A stretch of 64,000 nucleotides of DNA, taken from contig JAFQDE010000021.1 of NCBI GenBank assembly GCA_017416155.1, positions 1 to 64,000 on the forward strand, written 5' to 3'. This DNA is from Tyzzerella sp. GTDB taxonomy: Bacteria; Bacillota; Clostridia; Lachnospirales; Lachnospiraceae. The first letter of the stretch is position 1, and the number at the start of each line of letters is the position of its first letter. Positions 16,585 to 26,184 of this stretch are shown in pieces. Made by a program: the position numbers and the translations under genes. The notes under the pieces are model-generated. The model was not told where the DNA came from. It saw only the letters and a list, made by a program, of their open reading frames with translations, and did not search any database.

Positions 16585-17128
16585 AAAATGTGCCCTTGCG
16601 AAACGTAATTGTATATCGAAACAAGAATGGGAGGAGAAGAGCCGTCTGATTTGTGAAAAGGTGGTGACTCATCCTTTCTTTTTGGATTCTGATGTGATCT
16701 ATTGCTATGTGGATTACCGGAATGAAGTATGTACTCGAGGGATTATTGAGACTGCATGGAAACAGAGCAAGAAAGTGGCTGTTCCAAAAGTAGAAGGGGA
16801 ATACATGAACTTTTACTATATACAGTCATTTACAGATTTAGAGGAAGGCTACCGAGGTATATTAGAGCCTTGGAAGGAACACCTTGCAGATGTTGAAGAA
16901 AATGCTTTGGTTATTATGCCGGGAGCGGCGTTTGATATAACGTGCAATCGCATTGGTTATGGAAAAGGATACTATGACAAGTATCTGCATGTGCACCCGA
17001 ACTACAAGACACTTGCCCTTGCATTTGAATTTCAGATGGTAGAACATATACCTTCAGGAGAGTACGATATTTGCCCGAATATGATTATTACAGAGGAGAA
17101 TACTTATGAGCGACAACTTACCAAATGA
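16562..17128 (+). CDS. 5-formyltetrahydrofolate cyclo-ligase
   Basis: A 188-residue enzyme of the MTHFS/YgfA family, converting 5-formyl-THF to 5,10-methenyl-THF with ATP. The key MPGAAFD...NRIGYGKGYYDKYL block is present at about 119-141. It starts inside the DUF896 gene and its own end overlaps the DUF4250 gene by 23 bases, so these three form one tight transcription unit. Confidence 0.92.
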   Translation: MESKKDIRKCALAKRNCISKQEWEEKSRLICEKVVTHPFFLDSDVIYCYVDYRNEVCTRGIIETAWKQSKKVAVPKVEGEYMNFYYIQSFTDLEEGYRGILEPWKEHLADVEENALVIMPGAAFDITCNRIGYGKGYYDKYLHVHPNYKTLALAFEFQMVEHIPSGEYDICPNMIITEENTYERQLTK

Positions 17129-17288
17129 CCCAATTCTCTTACTTAGTGTTGTTAATATGAAATTGAGAGATTTTTATAAAGATTTGGATACACTTTGTCA
17201 GGAAATGTCAGTTGACAAATCGAAATTAATTGATAAACTTGCAGACATTGACTATGAGTATGATGCTAAAACAAATCAGTTTGTTTAG
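17106..17288 (+). CDS. DUF4250 domain protein
   Basis: A 60-residue protein with the family pattern LPNDPILLLSVVNMKLRDFY near its start and an IDYEYDAKTNQFV end. Function unknown. Start lies inside the preceding gene. Confidence 0.8.
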   Translation: MSDNLPNDPILLLSVVNMKLRDFYKDLDTLCQEMSVDKSKLIDKLADIDYEYDAKTNQFV

Positions 17289-17302
17289 AAAGGAACTTTT
17301 GA

Positions 17303-18754
17303 ATGAAAGATTTAAAAAAATACATAGATAGTATGGATATTACAAAAGAAGCGCCTATAACTGATCCAGAACGCCAATATTATTACATAAAAAAGGCAAG
17401 GGAATATGTAAAAGCAGCTTCTATAGAGGCAGGACGTCCATTGACTTTCTGTGTGACAACTTTTGGGTGTCAGATGAATGCGCGTGATTCCGAAAAACTA
17501 GTTGGTGTATTAGAGCAGATTGGTTACCAGGAAGAGGTTGATGAAGATAAGGCAGATTTTGTTATTTACAACACCTGTACTGTGCGTGAAAACGCAAATA
17601 TGCGCGTTTACGGACGCCTTGGTCAGTTAAAGCATGCAAAGAAAATGAACCCGCATATGATGATTGGCCTTTGTGGATGTATGATGCAAGAGCCTCATGT
17701 TGTGGAAAAACTCAAAAAAAGTTATCGTTTTGTGGATATCATCTTCGGAACACATAATATTTATAAATTTGCTGAGTTAATTGCCACACGTTACGAATCA
17801 CAGCGTATGGTAATTGATATTTGGAAAGACACGGATAAGATTGTTGAGGACCTTCCGAGCGAGAGAAAGTTTTCATTTAAATCCGGCGTTAATATTATGT
17901 TTGGCTGTAATAATTTCTGTAGTTACTGTATTGTTCCTTATGTGCGTGGACGTGAGAGAAGCCGTAATCCAAAGGATATTATCCGTGAGATTGAAACACT
18001 TGTTGCAGACGGTGTTGTAGAAGTTATGCTTCTTGGTCAAAATGTTAACTCCTACGGAAAGAATCTGGAAGAGCCGATGACATTTGCGCAGCTTCTCACA
18101 GAGATTGAGAAGATAGATGGCTTAGAGCGTATTCGTTTTATGACCTCTCACCCGAAGGATTTATCGGATGAACTTATTGAAGTGATGAAAAACTCCAAGA
18201 AGATTTGTAAGCATCTTCACCTTCCGGTGCAATCGGGAAGCACGGAGATTCTAAAGAAAATGAATCGCAGATATACCAAGGAACAGTATTTGGAATTAGT
18301 AGATAAAATTAAAGCGGCAGTACCGGATATTTCACTCACCACAGACATTATTGTCGGATTCCCAGGTGAGACAGAAGAGGACTTCTTAGAGACGATGGAT
18401 GTAGTGAAAAAGGTTCGTTATGACAGTGCATTTACCTTCATCTACTCGAAGAGAACTGGAACACCTGCTGCCATCATGGAGAATCAGATTCCGGAGGCTG
18501 TGGTAAAGGATCGTTTTGACAGACTTCTGAAAGAAGTTCAGGATATTTCCGCCGAAGTGTGCAGCGTTCATGAGGAAACGGTACAATCGGTGCTTGTGGA
18601 ATCTATAAATGACCATGATGATACGCTTGTCACAGGTCGCATGAGTAATAATCTGCTTGTGCATTTCAAAGGTGATGAAAGTCTGATTGGAAAAATCGTA
18701 GATGTTAAACTTTCAGAATGCAAAGGCTTCTATTATCTCGGTGAAATGCAGTAA
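17303..18754 (+). CDS. miaB: tRNA-2-methylthio-N6-dimethylallyladenosine synthase MiaB
   Basis: A 483-residue radical SAM methylthiotransferase that modifies A37 of tRNAs. The N-terminal UPF0004 domain has C56, C92 and C126 for the auxiliary cluster. The radical SAM CxxxCxxC is C202, C206 and C209. A TRAM domain ends the protein. It works after MiaA, whose gene is at 23938, on the same tRNAs. Confidence 0.96.
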   Translation: MKDLKKYIDSMDITKEAPITDPERQYYYIKKAREYVKAASIEAGRPLTFCVTTFGCQMNARDSEKLVGVLEQIGYQEEVDEDKADFVIYNTCTVRENANMRVYGRLGQLKHAKKMNPHMMIGLCGCMMQEPHVVEKLKKSYRFVDIIFGTHNIYKFAELIATRYESQRMVIDIWKDTDKIVEDLPSERKFSFKSGVNIMFGCNNFCSYCIVPYVRGRERSRNPKDIIREIETLVADGVVEVMLLGQNVNSYGKNLEEPMTFAQLLTEIEKIDGLERIRFMTSHPKDLSDELIEVMKNSKKICKHLHLPVQSGSTEILKKMNRRYTKEQYLELVDKIKAAVPDISLTTDIIVGFPGETEEDFLETMDVVKKVRYDSAFTFIYSKRTGTPAAIMENQIPEAVVKDRFDRLLKEVQDISAEVCSVHEETVQSVLVESINDHDDTLVTGRMSNNLLVHFKGDESLIGKIVDVKLSECKGFYYLGEMQ

Positions 18755-18777
18755 ATTCCATAGATAAATTAAGAAAT

Positions 18778-18816
18778 AACGTCCAAACTATGTAGTAAAT
18801 GCATAGGGAGGACGTT
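18778..18816 (+). promoter_or_regulatory. Hairpin covering the ribosome site of the next gene
   Basis: AACGTCC (18778-18784) pairs with GGACGTT (18810-18816), with an inner CTATG/CATAG stem. The right arm overlaps the ribosome site and ends four bases before the ATG at 18820. It could act as the miaB terminator (T run TTTT follows) or hide the ribosome site. Confidence 0.5.
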
Positions 18817-18819
18817 TTT

Positions 18820-19242
18820 ATGTTTTATAAAAGAGTTTTGGAATATGGATTTTTATGGTTAATCGGAGGAATTCTTTACTATTCGTTTGAAATGATTTTT
18901 CGTGGTTTTTCTCACTGGAGTATGTTTGTACTTGGAGGCATTTGCATGGTGTTCTTTGCATGGCAGGGCAGAAGTGAGCATTTTAGTAAACCATTGTGGA
19001 TGCAAGTACTTCGATGCACAATCTTTGTCACAGCCTGTGAATTTATTACCGGACTGATTGTGAATAAATGGCTAAATCTGGCAGTGTGGGATTACAGCGA
19101 TCAGCCGTTTCATCTATTCGGACAAATCTGTCTTCCGTTTGCTGTCATATTTTCAGGACTCTGTGCGGCGGGAATCCTTCTGGACGGATACCTTCTGCAC
19201 TGGATTTTCAAGGAAGAAAAACCTGCATTTAGAGTGTTGTAA
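18820..19242 (+). CDS. Small membrane protein, CmpB/type IV ABC permease-like
   Basis: A 140-residue protein with four predicted membrane segments and the LNLAVWDYSDQPFHLFGQICLPF motif typical of the family named as putative ABC-transporter type IV (PF06541). Start at 18820 follows GGGAGG. No ATPase partner lies nearby and the true function is unknown. Confidence 0.75.
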   Translation: MFYKRVLEYGFLWLIGGILYYSFEMIFRGFSHWSMFVLGGICMVFFAWQGRSEHFSKPLWMQVLRCTIFVTACEFITGLIVNKWLNLAVWDYSDQPFHLFGQICLPFAVIFSGLCAAGILLDGYLLHWIFKEEKPAFRVL

Positions 19243-19256
19243 ATACAAGAAAACAT

Positions 19257-19285
19257 TTGAATTTTGCTTGAATTTACGATATAAT
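19257..19285 (+). promoter_or_regulatory. Promoter of mutS-mutL
   Basis: TTGAAT (19257-19262), 17 bases, TATAAT (19280-19285), about 40 bases before the mutS start. A very good vegetative promoter. Confidence 0.75.
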
Positions 19286-19324
19286 TTACTCTGTATGATT
19301 ATGTGAAAACAAAGGAGAAATGTC

Positions 19325-21970
19325 GTGGCAGAATTAACACCGATGATGCAACAATATATGGAGACAAAAGAACAGTATAAAGACTGTATCTTATTTTATA
19401 GATTAGGCGATTTTTACGAGATGTTCTTTGACGATGCCCTCACAGTTACCAGAGAACTTGATATTACGTTGACCGGTAAAAGCTGTGGATTAGAGGAGCG
19501 TGCACCGATGTGTGGAGTTCCTTACCATTCTGTAGAGGGTTACCTGAATCGCTTGGTGCAAAAGGGCTATAAAGTTGCTATTTGTGAACAGGTGGAAGAC
19601 CCAAAACTTGCAAAAGGCATCGTGAAACGTGAAGTTGTCCGTATTGTAACGCCGGGAACCAATCTTAACATGCAGGCGTTGGATGAGAGCAAGAATAATT
19701 TCATCATGTGCATCGTTTACATAGGTGACCATTTTGGCATGTCCGTATCAGATGTCACTACAGGTGATTATTTTGTTACGGAATTAGACAATGAACGCAA
19801 ACTCATGGATGAGATTGCAAAGTTTGCTCCTTCGGAAATTATTTGTAACGAACCACTTTATGTGAGTGGTATTGATATTGATGACTTGAAAAACCGTCTA
19901 GGAATTGCAATCTATGCTTTGGATTCCTGGTATTTTGATGATGCAATGTGCGAGAAAGCACTAAAGGAACATTTTAAGGTATCAACATTAGAAGGGCTTG
20001 GCCTTTCTGAATTTAACTGTGGAATGATTGGCGCAGGAGCTTTGCTTCAGTATCTTTACGAGACACAGAAAAATTCCCTTGCACATTTATCGCATATCAG
20101 TTGCTACACAACAGGAAAATACATGCTTCTTGACAGTTCCTCAAGAAGAAATCTAGAACTTTGCGAGACATTGCGCGAGAAACAAAAAAGGGGTTCTTTG
20201 TTATGGGTGCTTGATAAGACAAAGACTGCCATGGGTGCCCGTATGCTTCGAAGTTTTGTGGAACAACCGTTGATTAACAAAGATGAGATTATAAAGAGAC
20301 TGGATGCAGTCAGTGAATTAAAAGATAATGCAATATGCCGTGAGGAGATTCGTGAATATCTGACACCGGTTTATGACTTAGAACGTTTAATCAGTAAGGT
20401 GACATATCAATCGGCAAATCCGAGAGATATGATTGCATTCAGAAGTTCACTTGAAATGCTTCCGCATATCAAATGTATTCTTGGAGATTTGTCTGCACCA
20501 CTCCTTACGGAAATGCATGACAATCTGGATACATTAGAAGAACTCTGTTCACTTATTCAGGTTTCCATTCAAGATGAACCGCCTCTTGCAATGAAAGAGG
20601 GCGGTATCATTAAGGAAGGCTACAACGAGATGGTAGACCAGCTTCGCAACGCAAAGACAGAAGGTAAGACCTGGCTTGCTGAGGTGGAAGCAGAAGAACG
20701 CGAAAAAACGGGTATTAAAAACTTACGTATTAAATACAACAAAGTGTTTGGATACTATCTGGAAGTGACAAATTCTTATAAAGATTTGGTTCCGGATTAC
20801 TATACGAGAAAACAGACATTGGCAAATGCAGAGCGCTATATTACACCTCGACTGAAAGAATTAGAAGATATGATTCTCGGTGCTGAGGACAAGTTGTATG
20901 CATTGGAATATGAACTATACTGTGAAGTTCGCGAAAAGATTGCGTCTGAATTATTACGCATTCAGAAAACAGCAAAGGCAATTGCACAGATTGATGTTCT
21001 GGCATCTCTTGCAGTGGTAGCAGAGCGTGGCAACTTTGTAAGACCAAACATCAATGAAAAAGGAATTATCGATATTAAAAACGGACGGCATCCGGTGGTG
21101 GAAAAGATGATTCCTAATGATATGTTCATTGCAAATGATACGTATCTGGATGATAAGAAAAATCGAGTGTCGATTATCACCGGACCCAATATGGCAGGCA
21201 AATCAACCTATATGCGTCAGACAGCACTTATTGTGTTACTTGCACAGATTGGTTCGTTTGTACCGGCTGAGAGCGCGAATATCGGCATTGTAGACCGTAT
21301 TTTCACTCGTGTGGGTGCATCGGATGATCTTGCTTCCGGACAGAGTACTTTTATGGTGGAAATGACAGAGGTTGCGAATATTCTACGCAATGCAACCAAT
21401 AAAAGTCTCTTAATCCTAGATGAGATTGGTCGTGGAACCAGTACGTTTGACGGACTTAGTATTGCATGGGCTGTTGTTGAACACATCAGCAACAAACGCT
21501 TATTAGGAGCAAAGACGTTGTTCGCAACACATTATCATGAACTAACTGAGTTAGAAGGCAAAATAGAAGGAGTCAACAACTATTGTATAGCCGTAAAAGA
21601 AAAAGGTGACGACATTGTGTTCCTACGTAAGATTGTAAAGGGTGGTGCCGACAAGAGTTACGGTATTCAGGTAGCAAAACTTGCCGGAGTACCGGAGTCT
21701 GTCATCATAAGAGCAAAAGAGATTGTAAATGAGCTTGTGGATGCAGATATTTCAACAAGAATTCGTGATATTTCCGTACAGACCACAGAGCCTGTTAAGA
21801 AGATAAAGCGATACGACGAAGTAGATTTGGCACAGATGTCGCTCTTTGACACCGTGAAAGATGATGACGTGTTAACCGAATTACAAGAAATTGATGTCAG
21901 TAATCTGACACCGATGGATGCATTGAATACCATTTATCGTCTGCAAAACAAACTGAAAAACAGATGGTAA
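19325..21970 (+). CDS. mutS: DNA mismatch repair protein MutS
   Basis: An 881-residue MutS. The mismatch-reading F-x-E is present as FYEM near residue 30 (GDFYEMFFDDA). The connector, core and clamp domains follow, and the ATPase carries GPNMAGKST near residue 620, the DEIGRGTST block, and a helix-turn-helix for dimer contact. GTG start behind AAAGGAG. The C-terminal PMDALNTIYRLQNKL is the tetramer motif. It detects mismatches and recruits MutL, encoded 16 bases downstream. Confidence 0.97.
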   Translation: MAELTPMMQQYMETKEQYKDCILFYRLGDFYEMFFDDALTVTRELDITLTGKSCGLEERAPMCGVPYHSVEGYLNRLVQKGYKVAICEQVEDPKLAKGIVKREVVRIVTPGTNLNMQALDESKNNFIMCIVYIGDHFGMSVSDVTTGDYFVTELDNERKLMDEIAKFAPSEIICNEPLYVSGIDIDDLKNRLGIAIYALDSWYFDDAMCEKALKEHFKVSTLEGLGLSEFNCGMIGAGALLQYLYETQKNSLAHLSHISCYTTGKYMLLDSSSRRNLELCETLREKQKRGSLLWVLDKTKTAMGARMLRSFVEQPLINKDEIIKRLDAVSELKDNAICREEIREYLTPVYDLERLISKVTYQSANPRDMIAFRSSLEMLPHIKCILGDLSAPLLTEMHDNLDTLEELCSLIQVSIQDEPPLAMKEGGIIKEGYNEMVDQLRNAKTEGKTWLAEVEAEEREKTGIKNLRIKYNKVFGYYLEVTNSYKDLVPDYYTRKQTLANAERYITPRLKELEDMILGAEDKLYALEYELYCEVREKIASELLRIQKTAKAIAQIDVLASLAVVAERGNFVRPNINEKGIIDIKNGRHPVVEKMIPNDMFIANDTYLDDKKNRVSIITGPNMAGKSTYMRQTALIVLLAQIGSFVPAESANIGIVDRIFTRVGASDDLASGQSTFMVEMTEVANILRNATNKSLLILDEIGRGTSTFDGLSIAWAVVEHISNKRLLGAKTLFATHYHELTELEGKIEGVNNYCIAVKEKGDDIVFLRKIVKGGADKSYGIQVAKLAGVPESVIIRAKEIVNELVDADISTRIRDISVQTTEPVKKIKRYDEVDLAQMSLFDTVKDDDVLTELQEIDVSNLTPMDALNTIYRLQNKLKNRW

Positions 21971-21986
21971 TATTTAAAGGAGTATT

Positions 21987-23930
21987 ATGGCAAATATTCA
22001 AGTATTAGACCAGATAACAATTGATAAAATAGCTGCAGGAGAAGTGATTGAAAGACCAGCCTCCATTGTGAAGGAATTAGTAGAAAATGCAATTGACGCC
22101 GGAGCGACTGCTGTAACTGTAGAGATTAAGGACGGCGGTATATCCTTCATCCGCATCACAGACAATGGTTGCGGTATTCCAAGAGAGGAAGTGGCTTTAG
22201 CATTCCTTCGTCATTCTACGAGTAAGATTCGCACGGTAGAAGATTTGACAACTGTTGCATCTCTTGGCTTCCGTGGTGAGGCGCTTTCCAGTATTGCAGC
22301 AATTGCGCAGGTAGAGTTAATCACCAAAACAAAAGATGCGCTTCTCGGAACGCGTTATGTAATAGAGGGCGGCGTAGAAAAGAAAATAGAAGATGCGGGG
22401 GCAAAGGATGGCTCTACTTTCTTGATTCACAACATATTTTTCAACACACCTGCAAGAAGAAAGTTTCTAAAAACTGCAATGACTGAAGCAAGCCATGTCA
22501 ATGAACTGATGATTCGTTTGGCACTTTCTCATCCGGAGGTTTCGTTTGAATTTATTATAAATAATCAATCGAAGTTACATACACCAGGGAACGGAAAACT
22601 TAAAGATGTGATTTATCAGCTTTTTGGCCGTGAAGTTGCCATGAATCTTTTGGAGATTGACGAGGCCTTTGCAGGCATTAAGATCACAGGGTACGTTGGA
22701 AAGCCATTGATTTCGAGAGGTAATCGTAATTACGAGAATTACTATATCAATGGTCGCTATGTAAAGAGTAATATCATCGCAAAAGCCATTGAAGATGCTT
22801 ATAAAGATTTTACCATGCAGCACAAATATCCGTTTACCGTCTTACATTTTGTGATGGATGGCAATGATTTAGATGTAAACGTGCATCCAACAAAAATGGA
22901 GCTACGTTTTTCCAGACAGCAGGATGTCTATAACTTTGTATATCAGGCCATTAAAAATGCACTCAGTGAACAAGAATTGATTCCGCGCGTGGAAGTACCT
23001 GAGGCTAGAATGTCAGAGGTAAAAACGCCGGCGGTAATACAAAACGTTGCAAAGGCGGAGCATGTGGTGACAACACCGGTAAGGCCGCAAATGTCGGAAC
23101 AGTCTGTAAAATTGCAAGAAAAGAATCTGGATTACTTCATGAAAAAGATGCAGGAGCGTGTGACATCATACCACAGTCAGATGTCTCAGGCAGAAGTGAA
23201 AGATGTTCGTGAGGTGCATCGCGAGAAAGAGCAGGCCGACCGTATTCGTGAAGCTGTAAATTATAATAAACCGACTGTTTTCGAACAACCAAAGATGCAC
23301 GAAGAACAATTGGACTTATTCAAAGAAAAATTATTAAGCAAAGAGTCAATTATAGAACACAAGATTATAGGACAAGTATTCGATACCTACTGGCTCGTGG
23401 AATTTAACGAGCAGTTATATATTATCGACCAGCATGCTGCACATGAGCGCGTATTGTATGAGAAGACCTTACAAGGAATGAAAGAGCGCGACTATACATC
23501 ACAGTATTTAAGTCCACCGATTATTCTGAACCTGTCGATGCAAGAGGAAGAAGTCTTAAAAGAGCACATGGATACTTTTGCCGGCATCGGATTCGAAATA
23601 GAACCTTTTGGCGAAGCATCTTATGCGGTGCGCGCAATTCCTGACAACCTGTTTGGAATTGCAAAAAAAGAGTTACTTATTGAGATGCTTGACAGCCTTG
23701 TGGAAGGTATTCATTCATCCGTAGCACCGGATATGATTGCAGAAAGGGTGGCATCTATGTCTTGTAAAGCGGCAGTAAAGGGTAATTCCAGATTGTCTTC
23801 TGCTGAGGTAGAAGTCTTAATAGGTGAACTTCTGCAACTGGACAATCCATATCACTGCCCACATGGAAGACCTACAATTATTGCCATGACAAAACGCGAA
23901 TTAGAGAAAAAATTCAAAAGAATTGTTTAG
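21987..23930 (+). CDS. mutL: DNA mismatch repair protein MutL
   Basis: A 647-residue GHKL ATPase. N-terminal motifs are ELVENAIDAGA, DNGCGI and GFRGEALSS. The C-terminal domain contains the nicking endonuclease motif DQHAAHERVLYEK (about residue 482), as expected in bacteria lacking MutH, plus the SCKAAVK and HCPHGRPT motifs. Transcribed with mutS and followed by miaA, a common order in Firmicutes. Confidence 0.97.
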   Translation: MANIQVLDQITIDKIAAGEVIERPASIVKELVENAIDAGATAVTVEIKDGGISFIRITDNGCGIPREEVALAFLRHSTSKIRTVEDLTTVASLGFRGEALSSIAAIAQVELITKTKDALLGTRYVIEGGVEKKIEDAGAKDGSTFLIHNIFFNTPARRKFLKTAMTEASHVNELMIRLALSHPEVSFEFIINNQSKLHTPGNGKLKDVIYQLFGREVAMNLLEIDEAFAGIKITGYVGKPLISRGNRNYENYYINGRYVKSNIIAKAIEDAYKDFTMQHKYPFTVLHFVMDGNDLDVNVHPTKMELRFSRQQDVYNFVYQAIKNALSEQELIPRVEVPEARMSEVKTPAVIQNVAKAEHVVTTPVRPQMSEQSVKLQEKNLDYFMKKMQERVTSYHSQMSQAEVKDVREVHREKEQADRIREAVNYNKPTVFEQPKMHEEQLDLFKEKLLSKESIIEHKIIGQVFDTYWLVEFNEQLYIIDQHAAHERVLYEKTLQGMKERDYTSQYLSPPIILNLSMQEEEVLKEHMDTFAGIGFEIEPFGEASYAVRAIPDNLFGIAKKELLIEMLDSLVEGIHSSVAPDMIAERVASMSCKAAVKGNSRLSSAEVEVLIGELLQLDNPYHCPHGRPTIIAMTKRELEKKFKRIV

Positions 23931-23937
23931 GAGAACT

Positions 23938-24888
23938 ATGAAACGACCACTTATTATTTTGACAGGACCAACAGCAGTTGGAAAGACAAAGGCCTCCATC
24001 GGACTTGCCAAAGCCTTAAACGGCGAGATTATTTCGGCAGATTCGATGCAGGTGTATAAATACATGGATATTGGTTCTGCCAAGATTCGTCCGGTGGAAA
24101 TGCAGGGTGTGAAGCATTATCTGATTGATGAATTGGAGCCGGATGAGGAATTTCATGTTGTAAGATTTCAGCAGATGGCAAAAGAAGCCATGGAAGAAAT
24201 TTATGTGAAAGGTAAGATCCCGATCGTTGTTGGAGGAACCGGTTTCTATATACAAGCACTTCTTTATGATATTGACTTTACAGAGAGCAATGAAGACAAT
24301 ACCTATCGTCAGGAACTGGAACAACTGGCAAATGAAAAAGGAGCAGAACATTTGCACGACATGCTTCGCGAGGTAGATCCTGTCTCCGCGAATACCATTC
24401 ATGCAAACAACGTAAAACGTGTTATTCGTGCACTGGAATTCTTTCGGCAGACAGGTCAAAAGATTTCTGAACACAACGAAAAGGAACGTGTAAAAGAATC
24501 ACCATATGATTTCTGCTATTTTGTATTAAATGACGACAGAGAGAAGCTTTATAATCGAATCAATCTTCGTATCGACCAGATGTTGGAAGAAGGATTGGTT
24601 GGAGAGGTACAGTCCTTGAAGGATAAAGGCTATACAAGAGATATGGTATCCATGCAGGGATTAGGCTATAAAGAAATCTTAGATTATCTGAATGGCGAAT
24701 GTACACTTGAGGATGCCATTTATATCCTAAAGCGCGATACAAGACATTTTGCAAAACGTCAGCTTACATGGTTCCGCAGGGAACGTGATGTGATATGGGT
24801 AGACAAACCATCTTACAATTATGACGAAGATAAAATATTAGAAGCAATGCTTAAAAGCATTCGGGAAAGGACAGATATTTCATGTTAG
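23938..24888 (+). CDS. miaA: tRNA dimethylallyltransferase MiaA
   Basis: A 316-residue enzyme adding the dimethylallyl group to A37 of tRNAs. The P-loop GPTAVGKT is at 10-17, and DSMQVY and VGGTGFY motifs follow. I chose ATG 23938 with GGAGA upstream over a start 15 bases earlier that overlaps mutL. Its product is the substrate of MiaB. Confidence 0.96.
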   Translation: MKRPLIILTGPTAVGKTKASIGLAKALNGEIISADSMQVYKYMDIGSAKIRPVEMQGVKHYLIDELEPDEEFHVVRFQQMAKEAMEEIYVKGKIPIVVGGTGFYIQALLYDIDFTESNEDNTYRQELEQLANEKGAEHLHDMLREVDPVSANTIHANNVKRVIRALEFFRQTGQKISEHNEKERVKESPYDFCYFVLNDDREKLYNRINLRIDQMLEEGLVGEVQSLKDKGYTRDMVSMQGLGYKEILDYLNGECTLEDAIYILKRDTRHFAKRQLTWFRRERDVIWVDKPSYNYDEDKILEAMLKSIRERTDISC

Positions 24889-26171
24889 ATACAACATCTA
24901 TGTACAACAATCTTGGAATTTCAGAAGAAGTATATGAGTATGGCAAGAAAATAGAACAGACATTATTAGAGCGTTTTGCTGAGATTGACCGCGTTGCAGA
25001 GTACAATCAATTAAAAGTACTTCATGCAATGCAGGAATGTCGTGTAAATGAAGGCTGTTTTCACTATGCGAGTGGTTATGGATACAATGACAGAGGAAGA
25101 GATGTATTAGAGGAAGTCTATGCGAAGACCTTCCATACAGAAGCAGCTCTTGTAAGACCACAGATTACCTGTGGCACACATGCTTTGGCCTTAGCACTTA
25201 GCGCGAATTTAAGGCCGGGAGATGAGCTTTTATCACCGGCAGGCAAGCCTTATGACACGTTAGAAGAAGTGATTGGAATCCGCAAGTCAAAAGGTTCGCT
25301 TGCAGAGTATGGTATCTCATACAGACAGGTGGATCTGTTAGAAGACGGAACTTTTGACTACGAAAACATTAGAAAGGCAGTCAATGAGAAAACTAAGCTT
25401 GTGACGATTCAGCGCTCCAAAGGATATCAGACACGTCCGAGTTTCTCAGTCAAACAGATTGGCGAACTGATTGCTTTCGTAAAAGAAATCAAACCGGAAG
25501 TGATTGTTATGGTAGACAATTGCTATGGCGAATTTGTAGAGACAATTGAGCCTAGTGATGTCGGCGCAGACATGATTGTTGGATCCTTGATTAAGAATCC
25601 GGGAGGCGGATTGGCTCCGATTGGAGGTTATATTGCCGGAACAGAAGAGTGTGTTGAAAACTGTGCTTATCGCTTAACTTCGCCAGGGTTAGGCAAAGAA
25701 GTAGGGGCTTCACTTGGTGTGATGCAGTCATTTTTTCAAGGCTTCTTCCTTGCTCCGACAGTTGTTGCTGGAGCTCTAAAAGGCGCAATATTCGCAGCTA
25801 ACATTTATGAAAGATTAGGATTTCCTGTAATTCCAAATGGAGTTGAAAGTCGACATGATATTATTCAAGCAGTCACACTTGGCTCGCCGGAAAGAGTCAT
25901 TGCATTCTGTAAAGGTATTCAGGCGGCTGCACCGGTTGATAGTTATGTTTCACCGGAACCATGGGCAATGCCGGGTTATGATAGTGATGTTATTATGGCA
26001 GCAGGTGCATTTGTACAGGGTTCATCCATTGAACTTAGTGCAGATGGTCCAATCAAGCCACCTTATGCAGTATATTTCCAAGGTGGACTTACCTGGGCTC
26101 ACGCAAAGCTCGGTATCTTGCGTTCTTTAGAAGAACTGGTGCGAAGAGGACTTGTGATTTTACCGGAATAA
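24882..26171 (+). CDS. PLP enzyme of the YnbB (methionine gamma-lyase-like) family
   Basis: A 429-residue pyridoxal-phosphate protein of the group often named aluminium resistance protein. The likely PLP-lysine loop is VGSLIKNPGGG (near 232); VMVDNCYGEF carries the aspartate that contacts the pyridine ring. The start overlaps the miaA stop by 7 bases. The true substrate in these organisms is unknown. Confidence 0.88.
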   Translation: MLDTTSMYNNLGISEEVYEYGKKIEQTLLERFAEIDRVAEYNQLKVLHAMQECRVNEGCFHYASGYGYNDRGRDVLEEVYAKTFHTEAALVRPQITCGTHALALALSANLRPGDELLSPAGKPYDTLEEVIGIRKSKGSLAEYGISYRQVDLLEDGTFDYENIRKAVNEKTKLVTIQRSKGYQTRPSFSVKQIGELIAFVKEIKPEVIVMVDNCYGEFVETIEPSDVGADMIVGSLIKNPGGGLAPIGGYIAGTEECVENCAYRLTSPGLGKEVGASLGVMQSFFQGFFLAPTVVAGALKGAIFAANIYERLGFPVIPNGVESRHDIIQAVTLGSPERVIAFCKGIQAAAPVDSYVSPEPWAMPGYDSDVIMAAGAFVQGSSIELSADGPIKPPYAVYFQGGLTWAHAKLGILRSLEELVRRGLVILPE

Positions 26172-26184
26172 AAGAGGTTAAACT

